Assembly (NCBI GenBank): GCA_964644605.1
Contig: CAZXWS010000041.1
Location: 1 to 10,837, forward strand
From: CAZLAJ01 sp964644605
Lineage (GTDB): Bacteria > Patescibacteriota > Microgenomatia > UBA1406 > GWC2-37-13
Direction of reading: 5' to 3'
Length of the DNA: 10,837 bases
This document shows, one piece after another, positions 1 to 6,513 of this stretch (positions within the stretch are counted from its first letter, which is position 1; every line of letters begins with the position of its first letter). The notes under the pieces were generated by a model. It had not been told where the DNA came from and searched no databases. It saw only the letters and a program-made list of their open reading frames with translations. The position numbers were made by a program, and so were the translations under genes.

Positions 1-611
1 TTGGTGACAAAGTAAGGTGATGCATAACCTTTATCAAATTGCATTCCTTCCTTGTGCTCCCAAGTTGTTTCTAAACCTCTTCCTTCTTCTACTGTGACAA
101 CACCATCTTTACCTACTTTTTTCAGAGCATCGGCAATAAGATTTCCAAGTGTTGCGTCAGCAGCAGAAATAGTAGCTACACTTGCAGCATCATCGAGTGT
201 AATAGGTTTTTTAACTTTTTTTAATTCTTCCACTACATGATCACTTGCTTTCATTAATCCTCGACGCATAACCATTGGGTTAGCACCGGCGGTGATCATT
301 TTGATACCTTCATTGACAATTGCGCGAGCAAGTACTGTTGCCGTTGTTGTTCCATCACCTGCTACATCTGCAGTTTTTGATGCTGCTTCTTTTACTAACT
401 GAGCGCCCATATTTTCAAATGGATTTTCAAGCTCAATTTCTTTTGCGACACTTACACCATCGTGAATAACGTTTGGTGCCCCCCATTTTTTATCAAGTGC
501 CACATTGCGTCCTTTTGGACCAAGTGTTGTAGCCACTGCATCTGCTAATTTATTTACACCAGCAAGCAGTGATTGCCGTGCGTCTGCTCCGTATTTAATT
601 TGTTTTGCCAT
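1..611 (-). CDS. groEL: Chaperonin GroEL (Hsp60), 5' part only
   Basis: This is the N-terminal 203 residues of the 60-kDa chaperonin, which forms the double-ring ATP-driven folding chamber of the cytoplasm; the rest lies beyond the left edge. The start is ATG at 609-611, giving MAKQIKYGAD. Family hallmarks are seen in order: LGPKGRN near residue 30, DG at 51-52 (the Asp matching E. coli Asp52), FENMGAQLVKEAASK near 65-79, and the ATP-binding GDGTTTAT at 85-92 (Asp86 matches Asp87 of E. coli). EGMQFDKGYASPYF at 188-201 enters the apical domain. It lies 35 bases downstream of groES on the same strand, the standard groES-groEL order, and is presumably driven by the promoter before groES. No Shine-Dalgarno sequence precedes the ATG. 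Identification is certain; only the visible part can be judged intact. Confidence 0.98.
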   Translation of the reverse strand, partial: MAKQIKYGADARQSLLAGVNKLADAVATTLGPKGRNVALDKKWGAPNVIHDGVSVAKEIELENPFENMGAQLVKEAASKTADVAGDGTTTATVLARAIVNEGIKMITAGANPMVMRRGLMKASDHVVEELKKVKKPITLDDAASVATISAADATLGNLIADALKKVGKDGVVTVEEGRGLETTWEHKEGMQFDKGYASPYFVT

Positions 612-646
612 AGTTTAAATTGTTAATTAGTAATTTATAAATATAA

Positions 647-946
647 TTATTTAACAACAGCCATAACGTCTTTTTCTTCGATCAGCAGCCATTCTTCATT
701 TTCTACTTTTACTTCATTTCCACCCCATTTTTTATAGAGAACATTTTCGCCGACTTTGATAGACATAGGAATAACTTTTCCTTCAGGATTTCTTTCACCA
801 GGTCCCACAGCCATAACAGTACCCACTTGTGGCTTTTCTTTAGCCGTTTCCGGGAGAACGATTCCTGACGGTGTCGTTTTATCTTGCTGTAAGGGCTTGA
901 CTAATACATAATTAAAGAGAGGTTGAATAGCATTTTTTGTTGCCAT
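647..946 (-). CDS. groES: Co-chaperonin GroES (Hsp10)
   Basis: This 99-residue protein is the heptameric lid of the GroEL chamber, of normal family length (about 95-100). The N-terminal part LFNYVLVKPL is the conserved beta-strand; the mobile loop that contacts GroEL lies at about residues 20-35 (TTPSGIVLPE), with the hydrophobic IVL contact tripeptide intact. VMAVGPGE and the roof/core segment VLYKKWGGNEVKV follow, and the C-terminus LLIEEKDVMAVV is typical. It is the first gene of the groES-groEL pair and sits below a strong promoter at 996-1024. The 5' leader would be about 43 bases and contains no recognisable Shine-Dalgarno sequence. Nothing abnormal is seen in the protein. Confidence 0.98.
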   Translation of the reverse strand: MATKNAIQPLFNYVLVKPLQQDKTTPSGIVLPETAKEKPQVGTVMAVGPGERNPEGKVIPMSIKVGENVLYKKWGGNEVKVENEEWLLIEEKDVMAVVK

Positions 947-995
947 AGACTTTGTTTAATAAAACTTTTAAAATGAATAATAAGTATATTTCTCA

Positions 996-1024
996 TTTAT
1001 ACAAAATATTATTAATTTTGTCAA
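996..1024 (-). promoter_or_regulatory. Sigma-70-type promoter of groES-groEL
   Basis: Read on the minus strand there is a perfect -35 TTGACA (1019-1024), a 17-base spacer and a -10 TATAAA (996-1001). Transcription would start near 989, about 43 bases before the groES ATG. This is the best consensus promoter in the window, which fits the high basal expression expected of chaperonin genes. No clear CIRCE element (the HrcA operator) is present, but an inverted repeat abuts the -35 box. Confidence 0.8.
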
Positions 1025-1042
1025 GCAGATACCGACTCTGCT
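1024..1042. repeat. Inverted repeat upstream of the groESL -35 box, possible operator
   Basis: AGCAGA (1024-1029) and TCTGCT (1037-1042) form a perfect 6-base inverted repeat around a 7-base centre. It touches the -35 box of the groESL promoter on one side and ends 6 bases before the ATG of the divergent Lon-like gene on the other. It could be a shared repressor site for the two divergent genes, or a short hairpin at the 5' end of the Lon-like mRNA. The outer sequence TTAGCA on the minus strand recalls one end of CIRCE, but the spacing and the rest do not match. The function is inferred only. Confidence 0.4.
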
Positions 1043-1048
1043 AAATCT

Positions 1049-2098
1049 ATGGATACTCAAAATAGCCTATCAGAAATAGATAAACTGAGAGCTAAGTTGC
1101 AGACAGCTGTTCTTCCTGCTAATTTACATGAAAAAGCAGCCGCTCAAATAGAGCGTATTGCGCTTGCCTTAAAATATGGAGGAAATTTATCTCAGATAGA
1201 TATTACTGCAAAATATATTGACTGGATTACCGCTCTACCCTGGGAAACTAAGACCGCGGATGTTCTTGACGTAGGTCAGGCAAAAGCGATTCTCGATAAA
1301 AATCATTATGGACTTGAAAAAATCAAACAGAGAGTTTTGGAGTATTTATCGGTACTAATAATTCAAAAACAAAACCTTCATACTGATGTATTTCATGCTC
1401 CGTCATTATTTTTTGTGGGTCTCGCAGGTACTGGAAAGACAACATTTGCTATGTCAATAGCAGAGGCTTTGGGTAGAAAATTTATCCGCATTCCTTTTGG
1501 TGGACTTTCTAATGCTCTGGATTTAAGAGGCCAAGCAAAAGCCACTATGGAAGCGGAACCAGGGGTTATTATTCGTGCATTGCGACGAGTTGGCTCTCGT
1601 AATCCGGTTATTTTACTTGATGAGCTAGATCGTGTAACTCCTGAATCGAGAGCGGCTATTATGGGCGTTTTGCTTGAGTTACTCGATCCGGGACAGAATA
1701 AAAATTTTAACGATTACTTTATTGATTATCCGTTTGATCTCTCTGAAGTTTTGTTTGTTGCGACAGCAAATAATACGACTAACATTGCAACAGCTGTAAT
1801 GGATAGACTAGAGGTTATTCAAATGCCATCTTATACTGACGAAGAAAAGATACATATTGCTCGTGACTATGTTCTCCCTAAATACTTGAAAGAAGCAGGT
1901 CTGACTGCACAAAATCTTGTCATTGAAGATAGTGTGTGGGCAAAGCTAACCCGTCCTTTAGGTTTTGATGCTGGTATTCGTACTCTTGAACGCACGATAG
2001 AAGGTATTGTCAGAAAAGTTGCTTTTAAGATGGTGAGTGGGCAAGGCTCACAGTTCATAATTAGTGATTTGAATGTAAAAGATTTTATTTCGGCATAA
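1049..2098 (+). CDS. Lon-type AAA+ ATPase lacking the protease domain
   Basis: This 349-residue protein matches the central part of bacterial Lon: the helical segment before the ATPase (ending YIDWITALPW, about 57-66), ILDKNHYGLEKIK (81-93), Walker A GLAGTGKTT (124-132), Walker B VILLDELD (187-194), LLDPGQNKNF (211-220), sensor 1 ATANN (238-242), DRLEVI with the presumed arginine finger Arg253, and sensor 2 in GIRTLER (Arg311). ATP hydrolysis looks possible. It has no N-terminal LON substrate-binding domain and stops where the Ser-Lys peptidase domain should start; full Lon is about 780-800 residues. The pore-loop motif TY(I/V)G of Lon reads TMEA here (166-169), so the substrate-gripping Tyr and the Gly are lost. 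No protease remnant is seen in the 170 bases downstream. It is divergent from groESL, which suggests a protein-quality role, but it may act as an ATPase or remodeller without proteolysis. No Shine-Dalgarno sequence precedes the ATG. Confidence 0.85.
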   Translation: MDTQNSLSEIDKLRAKLQTAVLPANLHEKAAAQIERIALALKYGGNLSQIDITAKYIDWITALPWETKTADVLDVGQAKAILDKNHYGLEKIKQRVLEYLSVLIIQKQNLHTDVFHAPSLFFVGLAGTGKTTFAMSIAEALGRKFIRIPFGGLSNALDLRGQAKATMEAEPGVIIRALRRVGSRNPVILLDELDRVTPESRAAIMGVLLELLDPGQNKNFNDYFIDYPFDLSEVLFVATANNTTNIATAVMDRLEVIQMPSYTDEEKIHIARDYVLPKYLKEAGLTAQNLVIEDSVWAKLTRPLGFDAGIRTLERTIEGIVRKVAFKMVSGQGSQFIISDLNVKDFISA

Positions 2099-2103
2099 TA
2101 ATA

Positions 2104-2112
2104 TGCTATAAT
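2104..2112 (+). promoter_or_regulatory. Extended -10 promoter of the leader RNA and SAM hydrolase gene
   Basis: TGCTATAAT is a perfect extended -10 element (TG at 2104-2105, TATAAT at 2107-2112) placed 6 bases after the stop of the Lon-like gene. The -35 region is T-rich and weak (about 2084-2089), as is common with extended -10 promoters. Transcription would start at about 2119-2121, right at the beginning of the structured leader and within a few bases of the ATG of the short ORF at 2123. Confidence 0.65.
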
Positions 2113-2122
2113 AACTTTTGCT

Positions 2123-2194
2123 ATGTTTAATTACACAACAACCACAATGCGAATAACGCGCACCCTGCAAAGGGAGGTTGGCTTGTGGAGCTAA
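2123..2194 (+). CDS. Possible threonine-rich leader peptide
   Basis: This 23-codon ORF starts MFNYTTTTMRITRT and ends GLWS with a TAA stop. Six of its 23 residues are threonine, with four in a row at codons 5-8 (ACA ACA ACC ACA, 2135-2146). The layout recalls the leader peptides of amino-acid attenuators such as thrL, where ribosome stalling on cognate codons selects the antiterminator. The Thr run overlaps the 5' strand of the 2142-2147/2183-2188 helix, so a stalled ribosome would disrupt it. The predicted transcription start is only about 2-4 bases before the ATG, so the message would be leaderless. Weak points are that the downstream gene is not a threonine-biosynthesis gene and that an ORF this short can occur by chance. 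Confidence 0.35.
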   Translation: MFNYTTTTMRITRTLQREVGLWS

Positions 2195-2213
2195 ACGTTT
2201 TATCTGTAAACAC

Positions 2214-2240
2214 AACCCTGCCTCCCAGCGGGGTTTTTTT
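2214..2240 (+). terminator. Intrinsic terminator within the leader of the SAM hydrolase gene
   Basis: AACCCTGC (2214-2221) pairs with GCGGGGTT (2228-2235) over eight base pairs (one G-U) around the six-base loop CTCCCA, and a seven-T tract covers 2234-2240. This is a textbook rho-independent terminator. It lies 28 bases before the ATG of the SAM hydrolase gene, so it either ends the Lon-like and leader transcripts or acts as a conditional attenuator. The loop CTCCCA and the 5' arm are also the target of an upstream antiterminator segment. Confidence 0.85.
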
Positions 2241-2268
2241 ATGGTTATAAAAATTATAAATTTGAAAT

Positions 2269-3024
2269 ATGAAAAAACCTATAATCTCTCTTACATCTGA
2301 TTTTGGTGAACCCTTTGCGCTGGCTCAAGTTGAGGCTGTGATTCATACATTAAATCCGCATAGTAAATTTATTGTGGCTTCGAATAACATTACTTCCTTC
2401 TCAATTCTTGAAGGGGCATTTGTGCTGCAGAAGTTTTTACCGTTTACACCCAAAGGGTCAGTGCATATTGGAGTGGTAGATCCAGGAGTTGGATCCGAGA
2501 GAAGAGGCATAGTAATACAGACAAAAAATTATTGGTTTGTGGGACCTGACAATGGATTATTATATCCTGCGGCTTCTACTGATGGCATAGTTGCAGCGTA
2601 TCAAATAAATGAGGGAAAATTTAAATCTTGTTTTTCAAATACCTTTCATGGGCGGGATATTTTTGCAAAAGTAGCAGCATATCCTTCATTAGGCAAAAAA
2701 GTTACCTCATTTGCACAAGAAATAGAAAAAGAAACCTTAAAAAATTATAGTTTTCCGGCTGATCATATTGCGCATATTGATACATATGGCAATATAAAGT
2801 TAACTACACCTTCAACCCAGCTTAAATATGGGCAAACAATTAAGCTTCGAACAGCAAAAAAATCAGCGAAACTATTTTATGCAAAAACTTTTGCAGATGT
2901 AAGACCGGGAAACTTTTTGTTATATAAAGGAAGTCATGATACATTGGAAATAGCAATCAATTTAGGTTCAGCAGCGAAGACATTAGGAGTAAGTGTGGGG
3001 GACAAAGTGGTACTAGCAACGTAA
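2269..3024 (+). CDS. SAM hydroxide adenosyltransferase (SAM hydrolase, DUF62 family)
   Basis: This 251-residue protein is of normal family length (about 250-270). The family splits S-adenosylmethionine with water to adenosine and methionine, and is related to the SAM-dependent fluorinase and chlorinase. Landmarks are LTSDFG at 8-13, VVDPGVGSERRG at 69-80, FVGPDNGLL at 90-98, TFHGRDIFA at 125-133, HIDTYGNIKLT (about 169-179) and the C-terminal-domain motif LEIAINLGSAA. The Asp-Arg-His water-activating triad known from archaeal homologues is present as Asp71, Arg78 and His127, pointing to hydrolysis rather than halogenation. The D-P-Y-VGxMKG segment common after LT(S/T)DFG is changed (EPFALAQVEAV). 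A weak TATAAA (2255-2260) lies 8 bases before the ATG; the main promoter is probably 2104-2112, read through the leader terminator. It ends 2 bases from the convergent GT2 gene with no terminator between. Confidence 0.93.
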   Translation: MKKPIISLTSDFGEPFALAQVEAVIHTLNPHSKFIVASNNITSFSILEGAFVLQKFLPFTPKGSVHIGVVDPGVGSERRGIVIQTKNYWFVGPDNGLLYPAASTDGIVAAYQINEGKFKSCFSNTFHGRDIFAKVAAYPSLGKKVTSFAQEIEKETLKNYSFPADHIAHIDTYGNIKLTTPSTQLKYGQTIKLRTAKKSAKLFYAKTFADVRPGNFLLYKGSHDTLEIAINLGSAAKTLGVSVGDKVVLAT

Positions 3025-3026
3025 TT

Positions 3027-3857
3027 TTATGTTCTTTTGCCGTATTTAGATCTAAAAGCATCTAATATGCCCGCTAACGCATCATATTCTTGTTTATATA
3101 TGTGTTCAAATATGGTTTTTGATAAACGGATAAGTTCACGTACCTTAATAGAAAGAGGAGCAAAATTAAATAGAAAGAGCCAGTGGTTGCGAGCAAGGTA
3201 ATAAACCATATTTTTATAAGTAGCAGGATTATGATATGTGTCGTGGTATACGATTGCTTTTTTACATACTCCTATTTTATATCCTGCCTGTTTTGCTCGT
3301 AAATCAAAGTCTACATCTTCATAATAAACGAAATAGCGGTCATCAAGTAACCCTATGGTTTTAAAAACCTCTGTTTTTACCAACACACAGCAGCCAGGAA
3401 CATAATCTGTTTTGCCTTTCTTATGTCCTGCAGTATATCGGTATGGATCAATTTCTCCACCTTGATACCACACTTTATTTGTCTTTTGATCAATAACTGT
3501 TGGCCCCACAACGTCATCTTGATTTTGTTGCGCATATATAATAATCTCTTTAAAAAAGTTCCTATCGTAGGTTGTATCTTCAGTGATAATAAGGATATAG
3601 TCAGGATTCAGGTGTAGCGCATATCTGATTCCGCTATTTATTCCACCTGCATAACCAAGGTTTTTTTTGTTCTCTACTATTTGTATCTTTTGTAAATCTT
3701 TTGGAAGCTCTGGCTTTAGCGGTATGGGGTTATTATTGGATACAATTAAAGTATTAAGATTTATTAAATTTGAGAGACTATTTAGGCAATCGATAAGAAG
3801 GTTTTTATCACCATAATGCACTATAACGACATTTGTTTTTACATCTGATAAGTACAT
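3027..3857 (-). CDS. Family 2 glycosyltransferase, rhamnosyltransferase-like
   Basis: This 276-residue GT-A-fold enzyme should move a sugar from a nucleotide-sugar donor at the inner face of the membrane. Visible motifs are VVIVHYGD at the N-terminus, NLGYAGGINSGI at 66-77, ITEDTTYD at 91-98 in the place of the metal-binding DxD (reading TED rather than the usual NPD/NTD), VPGCCVLVK at 153-161 and the acceptor-side YYEDVDFDLRAKQAGY at 178-193. These fit the WbbL-like subgroup that builds cell-surface glycans. It is the last gene of a minus-strand block, starting 6 bases after the stop of the GT-C gene upstream, so it is probably co-transcribed. The exact sugar cannot be told from the sequence. 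It ends 2 bases from the SAM hydrolase gene, tail to tail. Confidence 0.9.
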   Translation of the reverse strand: MYLSDVKTNVVIVHYGDKNLLIDCLNSLSNLINLNTLIVSNNNPIPLKPELPKDLQKIQIVENKKNLGYAGGINSGIRYALHLNPDYILIITEDTTYDRNFFKEIIIYAQQNQDDVVGPTVIDQKTNKVWYQGGEIDPYRYTAGHKKGKTDYVPGCCVLVKTEVFKTIGLLDDRYFVYYEDVDFDLRAKQAGYKIGVCKKAIVYHDTYHNPATYKNMVYYLARNHWLFLFNFAPLSIKVRELIRLSKTIFEHIYKQEYDALAGILDAFRSKYGKRT

Positions 3858-3863
3858 AGATCA

Positions 3864-5159
3864 TTAATATCTTTTGGTATCCTCTTTCCAAATAGTATAA
3901 AGGTAGGAATCCATGTGTCCTATATCAAAAGGAATTTTTTTTCCTTGTAATATTTCAGCTCTTGTTCCTTCTTTAGTACCTTGTAGACCTCCTGTTGATT
4001 TCTTTATCCAAAGATCTTTGGTTCCAACATAGAAATTAACTAACCAGAAAATTGCAAGTACTGTCAATAATACTTTGTAGTTTATTTGGAGTAATCTTTT
4101 TTGTAAATATATAAGTACGTAAAATACTGTAATGACTGCATGATTGTAATAATATTCAGAAATGGGACCAGCATAGACTGTAAAACCTAGTATAGGTACT
4201 AAAAAAAACATAAAAATTATATATCCTATTAGTTTTTCTTGCTTATTTTTTTCAAAAATTAAAACATAGAATAAGTAAACTAGCGGAATAGCTAGTTGAA
4301 AGAAGTTATTACCAATCGAGAATATTTTATTAAATAAAATGAAATGATAAGGTAAGCGATAAAAGAAAAATCGTAAATGAAATCCATGATAAAAGTACTG
4401 TACAAATTCTCGATATCTATAGCCATCACTATTTTGATGTAATATTTCACTTAGGATATTTGGAACAAACCACATTAAGTAAAGAGGTATACTAAAAACG
4501 ATATATTTTAAAGCTGTCTTTTTATTTTTTAGAAAGAATAGAGATAATAAAATAATTACCGGAAGAAATATAGCTGTAAAATGAGCATGAAAGTATAAAC
4601 CCGCGAAAACTGCAACTACATAAAACCAATGAAAGTGTCCTTTATATATTTGTATTATTCCATAAAAAATAAGTGCACCCAATCCAATCATTGGTGAAAC
4701 ATTCCAGGCTGTCCTTCCTGCTAATATGTACTCTTTACTAAAGGTAAAAACTAATATACCAAATAGCGCCGCACGTTTAGTTGTCAACTTACTTAAGATA
4801 AAATATATAGCAAAAAAATTAAAAATGTTAAAAATTATATTTAGGTAGTTGGAAGCAATAGGATCAAGATTAAATATATAGAAGAAAAAACCTAAAAGAT
4901 AATAATATAAAGGACCAATATGGAGATGTCCATTTCCTGTCCAAGGACCTTGTAGAGGGAATTTCCCCTTTACAACATCTCGAGCAGCAAAAGCATCTCT
5001 AGCTTGATCATACCCTGTATTCCCTTCGAACTGAATATGATAATAGCGAAGATAAATAAAAAAACCAGCCAAAACTAGTAAAAATAAATAATGACCATTT
5101 TTAACCAGCAAATTTCTAAGGTTATTTTGATATTTTTTTAACATTTTAGTGTTGAACAT
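3864..5159 (-). CDS. GT-C fold membrane glycosyltransferase (PMT/GT39-like)
   Basis: This protein of roughly 430-446 residues has about ten hydrophobic membrane segments. The first (about 38-53 in the longest version) is followed by an external loop with YDQARD, then LQGPW and HIGPLYYYLLG. An acidic residue in the first external loop is the catalytic signature of GT-C enzymes that use polyprenyl-phosphate sugars (PMT, ArnT and relatives), so this Asp (66 in the longest version) is the likely catalytic residue. A short polar C-terminal tail of about 45 residues follows the last segment. Start choice is open: a GTG at 5202-5204 gives 446 residues, ATG at 5157-5159 (used here) gives 431, and ATG at 5142-5144 is also possible; none has a proper Shine-Dalgarno sequence. 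It lies between another GT-C gene and a GT2 gene on the same strand. Donor and acceptor are unknown. Confidence 0.8.
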   Translation of the reverse strand: MFNTKMLKKYQNNLRNLLVKNGHYLFLLVLAGFFIYLRYYHIQFEGNTGYDQARDAFAARDVVKGKFPLQGPWTGNGHLHIGPLYYYLLGFFFYIFNLDPIASNYLNIIFNIFNFFAIYFILSKLTTKRAALFGILVFTFSKEYILAGRTAWNVSPMIGLGALIFYGIIQIYKGHFHWFYVVAVFAGLYFHAHFTAIFLPVIILLSLFFLKNKKTALKYIVFSIPLYLMWFVPNILSEILHQNSDGYRYREFVQYFYHGFHLRFFFYRLPYHFILFNKIFSIGNNFFQLAIPLVYLFYVLIFEKNKQEKLIGYIIFMFFLVPILGFTVYAGPISEYYYNHAVITVFYVLIYLQKRLLQINYKVLLTVLAIFWLVNFYVGTKDLWIKKSTGGLQGTKEGTRAEILQGKKIPFDIGHMDSYLYTIWKEDTKRY

Positions 5160-5232
5160 TCTATTATATATATCGTTTTTTATAATCCCTTGTACAGTTA
5201 TCACTTTAGCACAATAAACACGTTAATATTAT

Positions 5233-6471
5233 TTATAACTTTTTAAGCAAATATAGATTATAAGATTTGTTTATCTTCCAGCTAGAAACTAACTGAGAGG
5301 GCGTATAAGTATTTACTTCATAAGCAGGATTTTTCAAATAATTATTGTCTTTATTAACAACAAATAAATATTGGTTAGATGAATAATTATCAAAATTTAT
5401 ATTTATATGATCTTTAATTAGGAGATATTTTTGTACAGAAGCTAGAGTATCATAGGCTAAGTTAGCAACATTGTAATTTTTAATGTGCTGAGTAGTTATA
5501 ATTTTATGAATTTTATCTTCTGCCAGGTAGTTCCAATCTTTATCTGTACCAAATGCATGTGAGGGTGTGGGGGCGTATAACACGATATCTGTTATTAATA
5601 AAATCACAAAGATAAGAATATTAAGTTTTTTTGAAGTAAATGTTCCCAGCGTAAGGAAACCTAATAGTATAATACTCAAGAAGTAATGAAAATTTTTAAG
5701 TGACGTTACTCCGATCGATCCTTTGCTACTATGGCTTAAGATATAAAAAACTGTTTGTACATTATAGAAGTGATTACGCAACTCAAAAAGCAGCATATTA
5801 AATAAGCCGATAGAGAGTCCTAATAGAAAAATCAAAACATAAATGGGAGATAGACGTTTTATAAAAAAATAATAGATAAATATAGAAAGAAGTAGGGGTA
5901 AAAATTGATAGTGTAATTGTAGTAAAATACCACACAGAACTGAGGTGGTAAAGAAATAAATATTTTTGTTGAACTTTTTGTGTAATCCCATAGATAGAAT
6001 CAAAAGTGGAAGAAGTGTCAGTTGAAAGTTCGGGTTCCATAAGAATCTTGTGTAGTCAATATACAAGGGTAATAAAGAATAAACTATTACCATTAACCAT
6101 GCGGTTTTTTCGTTTACTAAATATTTACTGCCAAAAAAAAGTGGAATGATCATAATTGAAGAGAAAATCATGTACAAATAAGACGAAATGACTGGATCGA
6201 AATTACCTAAAGCTAAAAATATAAGTTGAAAATAGTAAGAAACCCCACCGTGGAAAATGTATTTACCTTGATAACTAAAAGAAACAGGAGGTCCGATTAG
6301 TGAAATTTTTTTGTTTCTTAGAATATCAAGAACTTTAATCGAAGATGTCGCTTGATCTGTTGAAAAATTAAGAAAATCAACAAAGTGAATTGAACGTATT
6401 AATATGAATATTAAAATAAATGCTCCCAACAATATAAAGTAATTATTTAGAAGCAGGCTAATTTTTCTCAT
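5233..6471 (-). CDS. GT-C-like multispanning membrane protein, probable glycosyltransferase
   Basis: This protein of about 412 residues starts MRKISLLL (ATG 6469-6471; a GTG at 6475-6477 would add two residues). It has about nine or ten hydrophobic segments and a soluble C-terminal part of about 110 residues rich in Asn, Tyr and Lys. The loop after the first segment reads FSTDQATSS, then LIGPP and IFHGGVSYYF. This matches, position by position, the first external loop of the two other GT-C genes in the window (DQARD/DIARD, GP, H-GP), so the Asp in STDQA is the presumed catalytic acid; the following Arg and second Asp are replaced by Thr and Ser. The gene looks visibly richer in A and T than its neighbours. 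It is first in a minus-strand block, below a TATAAT box at 6483-6488. Without the paralogue comparison it would only be a hypothetical membrane protein. Confidence 0.7.
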   Translation of the reverse strand: MRKISLLLNNYFILLGAFILIFILIRSIHFVDFLNFSTDQATSSIKVLDILRNKKISLIGPPVSFSYQGKYIFHGGVSYYFQLIFLALGNFDPVISSYLYMIFSSIMIIPLFFGSKYLVNEKTAWLMVIVYSLLPLYIDYTRFLWNPNFQLTLLPLLILSMGLHKKFNKNIYFFTTSVLCGILLQLHYQFLPLLLSIFIYYFFIKRLSPIYVLIFLLGLSIGLFNMLLFELRNHFYNVQTVFYILSHSSKGSIGVTSLKNFHYFLSIILLGFLTLGTFTSKKLNILIFVILLITDIVLYAPTPSHAFGTDKDWNYLAEDKIHKIITTQHIKNYNVANLAYDTLASVQKYLLIKDHININFDNYSSNQYLFVVNKDNNYLKNPAYEVNTYTPSQLVSSWKINKSYNLYLLKKL

Positions 6472-6482
6472 ACTCACTATTG

Positions 6483-6488
6483 ATTATA
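6483..6488 (-). promoter_or_regulatory. -10 box before the first GT-C gene
   Basis: A perfect TATAAT on the minus strand lies 11 bases before the ATG at 6471, so transcription would start at about the start codon (GTG 6477 or ATG 6471), making the message leaderless or nearly so. No good -35 is seen at the right distance (GTGTAT at 6506-6511), so this is a moderate call. Confidence 0.45.
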
Positions 6489-6513
6489 AGCGGATATTTT
6501 ACTCAATACACTG

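Larger units (their letters stand above)
2120..2240 (+). promoter_or_regulatory. Two-state leader RNA (attenuator or riboswitch-like)
   Basis: This leader between promoter and terminator can fold in two exclusive ways. State A has CCACAA (2142-2147) pairing with TTGTGG (2183-2188), enclosing a small hairpin CCCT-GCAA-AGGG (2163-2174) with a GNRA-type tetraloop, and leaves the terminator (2214-2235) free to form. State B has GGGAGGTTGG (2172-2181) pairing with CCTGCCTCCC (2217-2226), nine pairs of ten with one U-U mismatch; this uses the 5' arm and loop of the terminator and also breaks the small hairpin. That is the logic of a transcription attenuator for the downstream SAM hydrolase gene. 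The trigger could be translation of the short threonine-rich ORF or a bound ligand such as SAM. It matches no riboswitch class I can recognise. A free-standing ~120-nt small RNA is the alternative. The pairings are read from the sequence; the regulation is inferred. Confidence 0.55.

Noticed and set aside
52..240. Plus-strand open frames across groEL and other genes
   Set aside because: They are antisense or out-of-frame shadows of clear genes (also around 1867-2058, 3423-3617, 5798-6040, 8036-8245, 9281-9472, 10533-10721 and 10583-10798) with no recognisable motifs.
1020..1048. CIRCE (HrcA operator) before groES
   Set aside because: Only TTAGCA on one side resembles CIRCE; the CTC/GAG inner parts and the nine-base spacing are absent.
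2120..2240. Known SAM riboswitch (SAM-I, SAM-II, SMK and similar)
   Set aside because: I could not match the conserved cores of these classes to the sequence; only the two-state terminator logic is supported.
3020..3032. Bidirectional terminator between the SAM hydrolase and GT2 genes
   Set aside because: Only two bases separate the stop codons and no hairpin with a T tract is seen there; the same holds at 7672-7675.
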